Shown: positions 49,632 through 59,466, counted from the first letter of the stretch. The stretch: DNA of 64,000 bases from Oligoflexales bacterium (GCA_947445775.1 CANFEB010000004.1:42802-106801), one strand, 5' to 3'. The notes: generated by a model from the letters alone, not told the origin. Made by a program: numbers and translations.

Positions 49632-50789
49632 ATGAAATTTGACGTTTTTCATTCCATCGGCCGGATTGACTCCTTACCCAGGAGGCTCTCGGACCGCGAG
49701 GTTTTTGAGGGATTTTTCGACCAAGTTCGCTTGGCAGATGAACTCGACTTTGGAACCATTTGGACCGCTGAGTCCCACTTTTCAACACAGGTTCAAAAAC
49801 GCCACAAAGTTCCCGTTGTTCCGAATTACCAAGGTGAAATTGGACTGAATTGTGACTCGCCGCAACTGGCTCAGCTCATCTTGTCGCAAACCAAGCGCAT
49901 TGGATTCGGGACTGCCATCTATAATATCGTCGGGGGTAATGGCGGCCCGATTGCTGCAGCGGACAGAATCGTATCCCTGGCTTTTCTCAATCAATTTGCA
50001 AGCCAGCCTCGCAAACTAGATATTGGCATAGCCTCGGGCCGCTTTCCGTTCATCAATCGTCCCTTCGGCATTGCCCCCAGAAATGATTTTGAGGCCCAAA
50101 ATTGGCAGGCATACTCGCGTTTAATCCTATGCGAGGCCTCTGAAATATTTTTGCGCCTTTTCCATGGTGAGACCATCAGCTCGACAGACCTGACTCCATG
50201 GACGGTTGGCGATGAAAAAACACCCTATAATCCTCGCTGGTGTTTTGACGAAATGAAATTGGTTCCGGAGCTTTTACCGGCAAATAAACAACTTGTTACC
50301 TTTGTGCTTGGTTCTCACGATCCGATGGTGCAAGAGGCCGCCCTGAAATGGTCTGACTGTGACATTTTCAATTTAAGTTTCACAGCCCCAGAAAAAATTG
50401 AAGCCCTCCACGCAGGGATGCATCGCCGCTATGAAAATTCTGACCGAATCTGGCACCGCAACCGTATGCCAAGGACCGTCTTGGTTTTCATTGATGAATC
50501 CAGCAGGCGGGCTCACGCGCGCGCCAACGAGTGTTTTGACATCTATATCGAAGCCATGCGCGGCACGGCGGCCATGCCCGATAAAAACACCCTCATGTCC
50601 CGGGCTTTGATTGGTGATCCTAGAGAAATCGGCTTGCAACTGTCTCCGGATGATCCAAGAAAGTTTCATCATGACGACCGCCTGATGCTGTGGTTTGAAT
50701 TCAATCAGTCTGACTCCCCAGCGATCTGTCAGCAGATGCGCCTGTTTGCCGAAACTGTTGCGCCTGATTTTTCCGGCAGCATTCAATGA
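49632..50789 (+). CDS. LLM-class flavin-dependent (luciferase-like) oxidoreductase
   Basis: LADELDFGTIWTAESHFS...RIGFGTAIYNIVGGNGGPIAAADRIVSLAFLNQFASQPRKLDIGIASGR. Confidence 0.75.
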   Translation: MKFDVFHSIGRIDSLPRRLSDREVFEGFFDQVRLADELDFGTIWTAESHFSTQVQKRHKVPVVPNYQGEIGLNCDSPQLAQLILSQTKRIGFGTAIYNIVGGNGGPIAAADRIVSLAFLNQFASQPRKLDIGIASGRFPFINRPFGIAPRNDFEAQNWQAYSRLILCEASEIFLRLFHGETISSTDLTPWTVGDEKTPYNPRWCFDEMKLVPELLPANKQLVTFVLGSHDPMVQEAALKWSDCDIFNLSFTAPEKIEALHAGMHRRYENSDRIWHRNRMPRTVLVFIDESSRRAHARANECFDIYIEAMRGTAAMPDKNTLMSRALIGDPREIGLQLSPDDPRKFHHDDRLMLWFEFNQSDSPAICQQMRLFAETVAPDFSGSIQ

Positions 50790-50802
50790 GAGAAAATCTT
50801 TA

Positions 50803-51810
50803 ATGCTTCATCGACTTCCCACGTTGTTCATGTTCGGGCGCAATGCCGTCCCGGAAGTAGCCGTTCAAGGAATGGTCGCCCTGCGCGAGGCGGGCGGCGG
50901 GACATTTTCAAATGCCGCGACGAGCATGCAATTCGTGACCAGGTCGCTACTGAAACCGTGGCAGTATATTGCTTCTGACATCGGCTCGCGCGAATCGTTC
51001 TGGGCCGTTGGATTTGCCAGCCATTCCGCCCAACCCGCGCACCTTGATGCCCTTAAAGCCTTGAGCGAAAAGGCTGGTGCCGGCGAGGCCGACCTGATTT
51101 GCCCCCGGTCCTGGCCTCTAGATCCGTTGACGTCGACTGCCATGCGCATGCGCGGCGATACCCAGACACGAATGTTCCATCCCTGTTCTGGCAAGCATTT
51201 GATGATGCTTGCTGCTTGCAGGCAGCATGACTACCCGCTCAGCAATTATTTCAGCCCAGATCACCCGTTGCAAAAGCGCGTCTATAATCTAGTCGGACGC
51301 GAGGCCAGTGAACGCCTTGAATGGTTTACCGACAGTTGCGGTCTTCCCGTGGCGGCGATGTCGGTTGATGGCTATTTGGGATTGTGGGAAAAGCTTGCAC
51401 GTTCGAGCGACCCGCGCGTGATCGACCTCAAGGAGCTTTGGTTGGCGAATCCTCGCTTGGTCGGTGGGGTAAAACGCCTCGACTCGGATTTGATGGAGGC
51501 CTTTCCCAATCGCCTTTTGGCTAAGGAGGGGGCCGACGGCCTGCTGGTGCTGCAAACTCTGCCCGGCAGCTCCGGAGGCTCGGCGGGAGTTTCAGGCAAA
51601 GGAAATGAGCCTTCGGTTACTTGCTTTGTGAAAGTTTCGGCGGGTTACAATCCGGCTCATTTGGGTTTGGCTCTGACAAGTTTGCTTCATCAAAAGGCCA
51701 GAACGGGGCCATTGACCCAGACGCTCAGTGACCTTACGGATTACTTGCAATCCCGGCAGGAAGAATGGGTCCCACGTGACCAGAACCTGATGCTGCCGCC
51801 ATTCACCTGA
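50803..51810 (+). CDS. L-asparaginase II family protein
   Basis: FMFGRNAVPEVAVQGMVALREAGGG...SLLKPWQYIAS...FHPCSGKHLMMLAACRQHDYPLSNYFSPDHPLQKRV. Confidence 0.75.
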   Translation: MLHRLPTLFMFGRNAVPEVAVQGMVALREAGGGTFSNAATSMQFVTRSLLKPWQYIASDIGSRESFWAVGFASHSAQPAHLDALKALSEKAGAGEADLICPRSWPLDPLTSTAMRMRGDTQTRMFHPCSGKHLMMLAACRQHDYPLSNYFSPDHPLQKRVYNLVGREASERLEWFTDSCGLPVAAMSVDGYLGLWEKLARSSDPRVIDLKELWLANPRLVGGVKRLDSDLMEAFPNRLLAKEGADGLLVLQTLPGSSGGSAGVSGKGNEPSVTCFVKVSAGYNPAHLGLALTSLLHQKARTGPLTQTLSDLTDYLQSRQEEWVPRDQNLMLPPFT

Positions 51811-51844
51811 AAATATATGACAACCTATAAGTGAATTCCTGCAA

Positions 51845-52804
51845 ATGAAATCCTATCGCCTCAAAGTTAAAGAAGATTTTGCCGGGATGCGCCTTGACCA
51901 TTTTATCTCCCTGCAGGGGGTTGAATTGTCCAAGCGCAAGGTCAAGGAAATCATTGATGCCGGCGGGGTTTATATCAACCGTAAGCGGGCTCGCATTGCA
52001 TCGCGGCCGGTCAATCCGGGCGACGTCATTGAAATGCAATACAACTTAGAAAACCTGAAGCGAATCAAACAGCGGGACTACGAAATTCTGCCGGCTGATC
52101 TGCTGTTTAATCAGCATCACGTCATCGCCGTGAACAAACCGCCGGGGCTGCCGTCCCAGGCAACTCGGGACCAGTCTGTTGTTCATCTGGAGGCTGCGGT
52201 CAAAAAATATCTGGCCGTTCTAGGGAATCCCAATGCCAAGGTTTTTCTAGTCCACAGGTTGGACAAGGAAACCAGCGGCGTTGTCCTATTGGCGACCAGT
52301 GCGGAGGCGGTGACATTTCTCACGGGTCAATTTCGGGAACGGACGGTAACCAAGGAGTACTTAGCTTTGTGTGCCGGCATTCCAACAGAGAAAAAATTTA
52401 CCGTTGAATGTTTTCTTTCCGATATCGACAAGCGATCTGGCAATGTCAGCGTCGTTCGGTCGGGTGGAAAATCATCAAAAACAACATTTGAAGTCCTTGA
52501 GTCCAACAAGGCTCTCGGCATTTCCTTGATCCGCTGCCTTCCGGAGACGGGGCGCAGCCATCAAATCCGCGTCCACCTAGCCCACAAAAATTTTCCGATC
52601 ATTGGCGACAAGCGCTATCAACCCGAGCGCAAGTCCATGGCGGCAGAGCTAGACTCCCTTGCTGCGGTGCACCATTTTCTTCACGCCTACCGGCTGACCT
52701 TTATACCAGTTCTTGGCGAAAAGCCTGCGACAGTCCAGGCTGCGTTGCCGCCAAACTTCTTAGAATTCCTGAAGGCTGGATCCTTCGGCTTCGCCTCAGG
52801 ATGA
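51845..52804 (+). CDS. RluA/RluD-family 23S rRNA pseudouridine synthase
   Basis: S4-like N-terminus; KVFLVHRLDKETSGVVLLATSAEAVTFLTGQFRERTVTKEYLALC...IRCLPETGRSHQIRVHLAHKNFPIIGDKRY. Confidence 0.93.
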   Translation: MKSYRLKVKEDFAGMRLDHFISLQGVELSKRKVKEIIDAGGVYINRKRARIASRPVNPGDVIEMQYNLENLKRIKQRDYEILPADLLFNQHHVIAVNKPPGLPSQATRDQSVVHLEAAVKKYLAVLGNPNAKVFLVHRLDKETSGVVLLATSAEAVTFLTGQFRERTVTKEYLALCAGIPTEKKFTVECFLSDIDKRSGNVSVVRSGGKSSKTTFEVLESNKALGISLIRCLPETGRSHQIRVHLAHKNFPIIGDKRYQPERKSMAAELDSLAAVHHFLHAYRLTFIPVLGEKPATVQAALPPNFLEFLKAGSFGFASG

Positions 52805-52810
52805 CGGCGC
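52782..52810 (+). repeat. dispersed repeat copy A forming the C-terminus and stop of the pseudouridine synthase gene
   Basis: ccttcggcttcgcctcaggatgacggcgc; 27/29 identical to 62524-62552. Confidence 0.75.
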
Positions 52811-53290
52811 CCCGCACTTCAACCATTCGCGGAATAATGTCCGCTCGTCTTTCTGGACAGCCACGCCCGGCGGCATACTAGCCTCATCACCAGATGCATA
52901 GCGGATCATGTCGATTCTAAAAGTCAGCCCATCGGCTGCCGTATCCAGATTGATATCCTCCGGAGCCCCGTGCCGGTCTGACCCCGAAAGATTTACGGAA
53001 TGACATCCACTGCAATACCGGCGCAAAAATTGTCCGCCAAAATTTTGAAAAGTTAGATTTGTGCCAGATGGACAATCAATGGATGTCGGTATGGGCAATG
53101 GCTGATTAGGCCCTAACGGGACTGTCTCGACATCGCCGCTGTCACTTCCTCCAGTGCCACAAGATCCTATCGCCAAAAAAATAAAACCAGCCGCCACGAT
53201 CTTTAAAAAATGAAGGCTGCGCAGCATAATCATCGTCATCAGCATCACCGGGCCTCCAACAATCCGGACACAGGCAGCGCAGCGGTCCAC
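52796..53290 (-). CDS. cytochrome c-like lipoprotein with one CxxCH
   Basis: IGSCGTGG lipobox; FQNFGGQFLRRYCSGCHSVNLSG; MPPG axial-Met candidate. Confidence 0.6.
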   Translation of the reverse strand: MDRCAACVRIVGGPVMLMTMIMLRSLHFLKIVAAGFIFLAIGSCGTGGSDSGDVETVPLGPNQPLPIPTSIDCPSGTNLTFQNFGGQFLRRYCSGCHSVNLSGSDRHGAPEDINLDTAADGLTFRIDMIRYASGDEASMPPGVAVQKDERTLFREWLKCGAPSS

Positions 53291-54546
53291 TTGCGATAGT
53301 TTGTTCCTGCCAAAAACAACATAGATGCGTAGGCATTTTGAAAATCAAGAGAGATAACATCCCCCGTTGTTGTCCCGAATCGTGGATCGATTTTTATCCC
53401 ACGCCCAACATCGTCCGTAGCGCCCGTCACCTTACTGCGAACACCATTGCCCCAAAACATCATGCTTGAAACCGGCCAAGGATCCTTGCCCCCCGCCGCA
53501 TTGAACCAAGGCGTGCGGCCGTACTGCCCAGAGACAACCAGCACCAACTGATTTTGCAAACCGAGGGTGTAGGCATGATCAAGGATCGCGTCGAGTCCTG
53601 AAAATAAACTTTCCAAATTTATACTCTGCCCCGAAAAATGCCCCACATTCGATGCCCACGCCGATGACGCGCCAACCCTGACGAATGCCGCTAAGCTTTT
53701 TTGGGAAGAAAACATTTCCAGCGCCAGTTTAGACTGATTCACGAAATCTGGTTGTGCACCATTGTAAACAGCCGTCCACATCCCTGGCACACTCGCGTCA
53801 AACACCTGCTGCATCCGGAACTGTTTGTCATAACCTCGACCCTTGATCGCGTCGCCGCTGCCAGCACGCAGTTGCGCACCATAGGCAGAAAAATCAACCC
53901 GCAAATCCCGAAATAGACGTTCGCGTACCGCCGCTGGAAAAATTGCCGCCGCCGGAGTAGTCGTCATTAAATTCGCCGGCACTCGTCCCACAAGCGCCAT
54001 TTCAGCGACAGTTCCCTCAAGCTTGATTCCCGGAAAAATCACCACCGGAACCGCCCGCCCCTTGCCGGCATCTTCAACATAGGCGGACAACCACAGCCGC
54101 CTACGCCCCGAAATCTCCACTTCCAGTGCGGGGCCATGCCTTGCGCCAGCACCTAAGTCCGGTGCGCCGACGCCATTGAGCACAGCAAGTCTGCTGCCCC
54201 ACTGATCATAAAAACTATCTACAGATGGTCGCGCCCCGTGGGACACATGCTGAAGTCCCGACAAAGAAGTCCTCTGCGCAGCGCCAGCCTCAATAGCATA
54301 GGAATTCGCTGCGCCACCCTTCCAATCAAAAACCATGCTTGAATCCAGTCCACCGTCACAGATCAAATGGAGAAAAACTTTTGGCGCAGCCATACGTGAT
54401 GTGCCAGACATCGCTTTGCTGGCATTTACCGTGATCAGACCAAGGAAACAGGGCAATACCCGAAATAAAATTCCCTGAAAAAATTTATTTAAAAAGTTTT
54501 GCACCAGGCTCCTCATCCTCATCTTCATCCTCATCTTCATCCTCAA
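53245..54546 (-). CDS. DUF1501-like secreted protein
   Basis: VFLHLICDGGLDSSMVFD...DQWGSRLAVLNGVGAPDLGAGARHG...LVLVVSGQYGRTPWFNAAGGKDPWPVSSMMFWGNGV. Confidence 0.6.
   Translation of the reverse strand: MRMKMRMKMRMRSLVQNFLNKFFQGILFRVLPCFLGLITVNASKAMSGTSRMAAPKVFLHLICDGGLDSSMVFDWKGGAANSYAIEAGAAQRTSLSGLQHVSHGARPSVDSFYDQWGSRLAVLNGVGAPDLGAGARHGPALEVEISGRRRLWLSAYVEDAGKGRAVPVVIFPGIKLEGTVAEMALVGRVPANLMTTTPAAAIFPAAVRERLFRDLRVDFSAYGAQLRAGSGDAIKGRGYDKQFRMQQVFDASVPGMWTAVYNGAQPDFVNQSKLALEMFSSQKSLAAFVRVGASSAWASNVGHFSGQSINLESLFSGLDAILDHAYTLGLQNQLVLVVSGQYGRTPWFNAAGGKDPWPVSSMMFWGNGVRSKVTGATDDVGRGIKIDPRFGTTTGDVISLDFQNAYASMLFLAGTNYRKWTAALPVSGLLEAR
54511..54546 (-). repeat. 12-nt tandem repeat at the translation start of the DUF1501-like gene
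   Basis: atgaggatgaag units giving five in-frame ATG codons (MRMKMRMKMRMRS). Confidence 0.9.
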
Positions 54547-56252
54547 TACGCTAAAAAATAGGGACTGATCAGGATCGACATCAGCATCGCCGCCAATCCA
54601 TCTTGCGCGCGTCCTGCCGCCGTTCCCGCCGTTGATGCCGCCACCGCGACGTCATAGGCATCACCAAGCGCTCCCTTGCGTGTCGCCGATGCTTCGGCCC
54701 CCGTTAGCGCCGCCCAAATGCGCGCCGCCTCGGTCTCGGCAAATTCGGGCGTCAAAGCTGCAGAATCTGCCACACCGCTGAACATGCTTCTCTGACTTTG
54801 AGCCACGCCTCCAGCAAATTCCCGCGCGACGATCGCGACCGCAGCAGAACCAGATAGGCCGACAATTTGTTCCGCATATCCAAGGGGCAAAACCAACCTA
54901 CCGGAGTTTTTTGCTCCAGGAAATTCAGCTGGATCCAAACCCAACCCCATGCCCGTCAAATCCGCCGCCGCCAGAGGTGCATACTCCGCCAAGGCCGACA
55001 GCATCTTGCGAGGCTCCATCCAGCGGGATTTTGCGACCAGTCCCTCAAGCCCCGAAACCTTGCTCGTCGTCAGTGTCGGGCCAGATGTTACGGCCGGTGA
55101 CTGAAAAATTGATTTCAACCAATCACTAAGTTTAAATCCTGATGCTGACAGTGTGGCGGCAATCTGCGCCATTCGCGGAATGTCCCTGCCGTAGGTCGCT
55201 GGCCGCTGGGATGTGGCTTCAAAAATTCGTTGGGTCAGGCACGATTGTACGCCTTCGTCTGCCGCGAGCGCTGATGACAGCGAACTCCACCCCACCACGC
55301 TGCTGCCGAACCAATGCTCGGGCCAGGCAGCACCGTCCGATGTATCAAATGTTTTGTAATTACTGATGCCACCAGGATTGCCAAGCCCTAGCAGGGCATT
55401 ACCAGCAGCCTTCATGCCGGCATGGCAACTGGCACAAGTGTTGGAGCTGTCAATCAATCCGGCTAGAGCAGCGGCCGACACCGATCCACCATCAAGGCTG
55501 CTGAAGTCATGGGCCCCTCTACGATTCAACGACACGCAACGCAGGCGTTCAAGAACATGCGCACCTAAACGCATCCCTGGATGATCGATGCCCCCGCCTA
55601 ATATTGAGGCCGACGCTAAAAATGCCTGGCTCGTCAAAATCCCAAGCGCGGGACGTCCATCGTTATAGGTGAGCGGAGCCCCCGCTAGCCCCCAGAATGT
55701 GGCCGCGTCCGCGGCCATCACCGTCGTGTTACCCCGAAAAAGATCACTGAACGCCGACGAAGAATCACCGACCAAGTTCGCCAACTTCAAGGCTGGCTCG
55801 GCGGCTATTTCGTAACGCAATTGATTGGTCAATGATGCCGCAACCGCTGGATCTGTCGCGGCGATAACATCAAGGTCATCGAGGGCGCCGGATTCCACCC
55901 CAAAAGCACGGCCGACAAAAGCAGAAACGGCAGGCACATAGCGGTTTGATGCCACCGCCACGTCGATCCCGGCATGGCTGCCGCCGGAGACAATCGCTGC
56001 CTCGATCGCAGCAAAATTCAACGAGTCATTAAGTTCCATGGCCAAGCGACGCGCCAGGTTGCGCTCACTCATCACATCAAGGGTGGCATAGGCCGGCAAA
56101 ACAGCCGGTTGAAGTTTTGGATCTTCAGGCCCAGGCGGCACAACCGGGGCTTTACCGCCGCTGCCGCATGATCCCAAAGAAAATCCAAGCAGCGTCAGGC
56201 CGCCGAGAGTCCGGACATGGGCACGGCAAAATTTTATTTTGCCTTCGGCCAC
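54543..56252 (-). CDS. lipoprotein with CxxCH heme-binding motif
   Basis: Lipobox FSLGSC; IDSSNTCASCHAGMKAAGNALLGLGNPGGI. Confidence 0.6.
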   Translation of the reverse strand: MAEGKIKFCRAHVRTLGGLTLLGFSLGSCGSGGKAPVVPPGPEDPKLQPAVLPAYATLDVMSERNLARRLAMELNDSLNFAAIEAAIVSGGSHAGIDVAVASNRYVPAVSAFVGRAFGVESGALDDLDVIAATDPAVAASLTNQLRYEIAAEPALKLANLVGDSSSAFSDLFRGNTTVMAADAATFWGLAGAPLTYNDGRPALGILTSQAFLASASILGGGIDHPGMRLGAHVLERLRCVSLNRRGAHDFSSLDGGSVSAAALAGLIDSSNTCASCHAGMKAAGNALLGLGNPGGISNYKTFDTSDGAAWPEHWFGSSVVGWSSLSSALAADEGVQSCLTQRIFEATSQRPATYGRDIPRMAQIAATLSASGFKLSDWLKSIFQSPAVTSGPTLTTSKVSGLEGLVAKSRWMEPRKMLSALAEYAPLAAADLTGMGLGLDPAEFPGAKNSGRLVLPLGYAEQIVGLSGSAAVAIVAREFAGGVAQSQRSMFSGVADSAALTPEFAETEAARIWAALTGAEASATRKGALGDAYDVAVAASTAGTAAGRAQDGLAAMLMSILISPYFLAY

Positions 56253-57611
56253 TCATCCGCCTCTCTTGGATGTGGCTGATTTTTCACCTGATTTTTCCCA
56301 TGATTTTTCTGCGAGTTTTGGCGCACCAGAAACTGTTGAGCCTCGTGGTTTTGCAAATTTGATTTCTATTTTTTTCGGCGAAGTTTTCACCAAACCATCC
56401 GGTGTGCACAGCAAATAGCTAAAACCTTTTTCAAGGCCGGGGCGACCACCGGGAAGCAAAGGTTTGCCGACGACGACTTGGGTTTGATCCCTCAAATCCG
56501 GCGCCATCTTCGGCAAACGCAGGGCCAACTCCGGTGAAGCCAGTGCGAACATCGCCGAATTGAGTTTGTTGTGGCCGATCCCCGCATCCTCTTCGAGTTG
56601 CATGTACTCATCAGGCTTGCGCCAACCGCCTTCGCTGAAACACCAATCGCGAACACCGCCCTTTGCATTGAGCATGGGACAGGCACGCGCCCCCGTTGGG
56701 CACGGATAAATTGCCACCCAGCCCGCGGCGCACAACTCGTCACGCAGGGCCATGGCTCCCAAAGCAAATTCATCGGTGGCTGGTTCGGCCAAAAGCAGCA
56801 AAGCGTCACGCTTCAATGTGACGCACGATTCCAGCCGCGCCATCACGTGCGCCTGTGCCGCGCGGTCGTTGATCAATTCATTCCAAACATAGCCCATGAT
56901 GTACACGTCGAGTGACTGACCAGGGGCGTCATACTGTGCAAAGTTAAATGCAGCAATCGCCTTGGGAATAGTTTCGACGTAAATCGAAGCGCTACTCCCT
57001 GCAGCCAACTTAACGGCAGCAATTCCTTTAGCGGCCATTTCAAGCAATGCCCTGCTGGCGTCGATCAAGTACACGGCGTTTCGGTTCAAGCGAACTTCTG
57101 AAAGCCAAACTTGAGACCACGCGCCAGAGCCGCAGCCGAGATCAAAGATCCGTTGTTGGGTAAAAGACTTGCCGAGCCAGTCGCCTAGCCGCATCCCTGA
57201 GCCGACACCGGGCTTTGATCCTGCGGTGATACCAACCCGCTGCGCGATGCGGCGGCACAGCAATGCGGCGCGGGCGGCGTTGGGCAAATGAAAACCCAGT
57301 ACATAGGCTTCGGCCGTATCCTGACTTTGTAATAATTCCCGGGAAATCTGTTCCCGCCCTTTGTTGAATATTTTCCAGAGTTCCCGGAATTTTTGCGCAT
57401 TCTGTTTGGCTTTTACGGGGTCCGAGACGACCGCAAGCTCCTTCCAGGAACGCAAAACAGCCGACGGAACTTCGACACTCCCGCCACCCACCATGCGGCG
57501 GTCAATTTTGAGGGGCCGTTTTGCGTCTTTTGCGGGGTGTTTTACGGTTTTTGCGGGGCGTCTTACGGGCTTAACAGTCCGTTTACTATGAGTTTTTTTG
57601 GATTGCGTCAT
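56253..57611 (-). CDS. Rsm22-like (mitoribosomal small-subunit) methyltransferase family protein
   Basis: SAM motif RIFDLGCGSGAWSQVWLSE and Cys motif IYPCPTGARACPML...RDWCFSEGG. Confidence 0.7.
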   Translation of the reverse strand: MTQSKKTHSKRTVKPVRRPAKTVKHPAKDAKRPLKIDRRMVGGGSVEVPSAVLRSWKELAVVSDPVKAKQNAQKFRELWKIFNKGREQISRELLQSQDTAEAYVLGFHLPNAARAALLCRRIAQRVGITAGSKPGVGSGMRLGDWLGKSFTQQRIFDLGCGSGAWSQVWLSEVRLNRNAVYLIDASRALLEMAAKGIAAVKLAAGSSASIYVETIPKAIAAFNFAQYDAPGQSLDVYIMGYVWNELINDRAAQAHVMARLESCVTLKRDALLLLAEPATDEFALGAMALRDELCAAGWVAIYPCPTGARACPMLNAKGGVRDWCFSEGGWRKPDEYMQLEEDAGIGHNKLNSAMFALASPELALRLPKMAPDLRDQTQVVVGKPLLPGGRPGLEKGFSYLLCTPDGLVKTSPKKIEIKFAKPRGSTVSGAPKLAEKSWEKSGEKSATSKRGG

Positions 57612-57687
57612 GACTGGACCTGCCCCGAAGTTGGTGCTAACACGTTACGTTGACTCTTAGTTTAGCAAAGTTTCTGCGAGGTTCGCC

Positions 57688-58587
57688 GTGTCTGATCAGG
57701 AACCACTGCATATTGGCAAGCCAGCTTGGCTGAAAACCCCGATTCCAAGCGGGGCGACTTACTTCAACGTCAAACGGGACCTGCGGGACCGAAAACTGTT
57801 CACCGTTTGCGAAGAAGCCAAGTGCCCCAACATTGCACAGTGTTGGAACACGAACACAGCCACGTTTATGGTGCTCGGCGACACCTGTACCAGAGGGTGC
57901 CGTTTTTGCAACGTCAAGACTGGCAATCCAAACGGTTGGCTTGATTTGGCGGAACCAGCCCAAGTCGCGGAAAGTGCCCGCGTGATGAAACTCAAATACG
58001 TCGTCATCACGATGGTCGATCGCGACGACCTCGATGATGGTGGCGCTGCCCACGTCAAGACGGTCGTTCAAGCCGTTCACGAAGGCAATCCAGGGATTAA
58101 AATCGAATTGCTCGCCGGCGATTTCCGGGGCAGCGACGCCGCCTTGATGACGATCCTCAGCTCCACGCCGGAAGTCTACGCCCACAATATCGAAACCATT
58201 GAGCGCCTCACGCCGCGCGTGCGCGATGCCCGGGCTGGATACCGTCAATCCCTGGCGGTTTTACGCCGTGTCAAGGAACTTGCCCCGTATCCAGTTCTGA
58301 CCAAGAGCGCGATGATGCTTGGCCTGGGCGAGGAAATCGTCGAGGTCGAAGCCGCCCTCAGAGACATGCGCGACCACGATATCGACCTGGTAACGATCGG
58401 CCAATACATGCGTCCATCAAAAAAACACCTTTCCATTAAACGCTGGGTGACCCCCGAGGAATTTGACCATCTTGGCGCCTACGCCAAATCGATTGGCTTC
58501 AAGGCTGCCGTTTCGGGGCCGCTGGTGCGTAGTTCATTTCGTGCCCGCGAGTTTTACGAAGAAGCCACTGGGATCAAAATTTTGTGA
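57688..58587 (+). CDS. lipA: lipoyl synthase
   Basis: EEAKCPNIAQCWNTNTATFMVLGDTCTRGCRFCNVKTGNP...YAHNIETIERLTPRVRDARAGYRQSL...TKSAMMLGLGE...IGQYMRPSKKHL. Confidence 0.97.
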   Translation: MSDQEPLHIGKPAWLKTPIPSGATYFNVKRDLRDRKLFTVCEEAKCPNIAQCWNTNTATFMVLGDTCTRGCRFCNVKTGNPNGWLDLAEPAQVAESARVMKLKYVVITMVDRDDLDDGGAAHVKTVVQAVHEGNPGIKIELLAGDFRGSDAALMTILSSTPEVYAHNIETIERLTPRVRDARAGYRQSLAVLRRVKELAPYPVLTKSAMMLGLGEEIVEVEAALRDMRDHDIDLVTIGQYMRPSKKHLSIKRWVTPEEFDHLGAYAKSIGFKAAVSGPLVRSSFRAREFYEEATGIKIL

Positions 58588-59447
58588 TTAGTTTTGTTTT
58601 GCGCATTCTGGTGCATGTTCTGGCAATTTTGCCGGACTATGCCACCGAATTTCTGGCAGGCTTTATCGCCAGAATATCTGCAACCCTGCACTCCAAACGC
58701 CTGGGCCTGATGCGCATCAATGTCGACAAGATCCTTGGACTGCCGCCACACACCTCGTTTGCCAGGACGTTTTACCGCCAGGTTTTTGCTTCTCAAGTCC
58801 GTTGCTTCATCGACACTTGTCGCGAGGTTGTCTTTCCGCGGTCCGTCGTTCTTGATGGCTTTCACGATTGGCAAACCCTCGTCGAAAAGTTTGAATCTCA
58901 GGGTCGACCAATTATCTTTGCAGCTGCCCACATTGGTTCATGGGAAATCACTGGCAATGTAATAGCGCGCGCCTGCCGCCGCCACGTCCATGCCTTGGCA
59001 AAGTCACCAAAAATCCCGGGCGCGTCGTCTGCTTTGGAATGGCTCCGCCGCCGCATGGGGATGTCGGTCTTGTGGAGCCACAAAAAATCACTGCTTCGCG
59101 ACATGCTGACAACTTTGCGCAAGGGCGAGCATCTGGCGATGGTGATTGACCAGAAGCCAGAGGCCCGGGCTGGGGACACGGTGACCTTCATGGGGCATCC
59201 AATTGCTTTTGTCGCGGGTCCGGCGGCGATGAGTTTGCGCTGCAATGCGCCAATTATTTCGGTGGCAACCGTCAGGACGGGGCCACGGCGCTACCGGGTT
59301 CTTGGGCGATTGATTTTTGATCCTGGCGCGGCGGCTGGCCAATCAGAAAAAGAGATTTCGCAAATGTGCGCAGCCGAGATCGAGCGGTGGATCCGCTTGT
59401 ATCCAGAACAGTGGACGTGGGAATATAAACGCTGGGTTTTCAATTAA
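58584..59447 (+). CDS. lysophospholipid / lipid A lauroyl acyltransferase (LpxL/HtrB-like)
   Basis: PIIFAAAHIGSWEITGNVIARACRRHVHALAKSPKIPGASSALEWLRRRMGMSVL...LAMVIDQKPEARAGDTVTFMGHPIAFVAGPAAMSLRCNAPIISV...PEQWTWEYKRW. Confidence 0.85.
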   Translation: MISFVLRILVHVLAILPDYATEFLAGFIARISATLHSKRLGLMRINVDKILGLPPHTSFARTFYRQVFASQVRCFIDTCREVVFPRSVVLDGFHDWQTLVEKFESQGRPIIFAAAHIGSWEITGNVIARACRRHVHALAKSPKIPGASSALEWLRRRMGMSVLWSHKKSLLRDMLTTLRKGEHLAMVIDQKPEARAGDTVTFMGHPIAFVAGPAAMSLRCNAPIISVATVRTGPRRYRVLGRLIFDPGAAAGQSEKEISQMCAAEIERWIRLYPEQWTWEYKRWVFN

Positions 59448-59466
59448 TCTGGCGGAACCAACCTCC

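Noticed and set aside
58846-58861. Another copy of the TTTCCGCGG palindrome (ctttccgcggtccgtc) in the acyltransferase gene
   Set aside because: Only the left half matches; the right half is not GAAAGT, so it is chance similarity.
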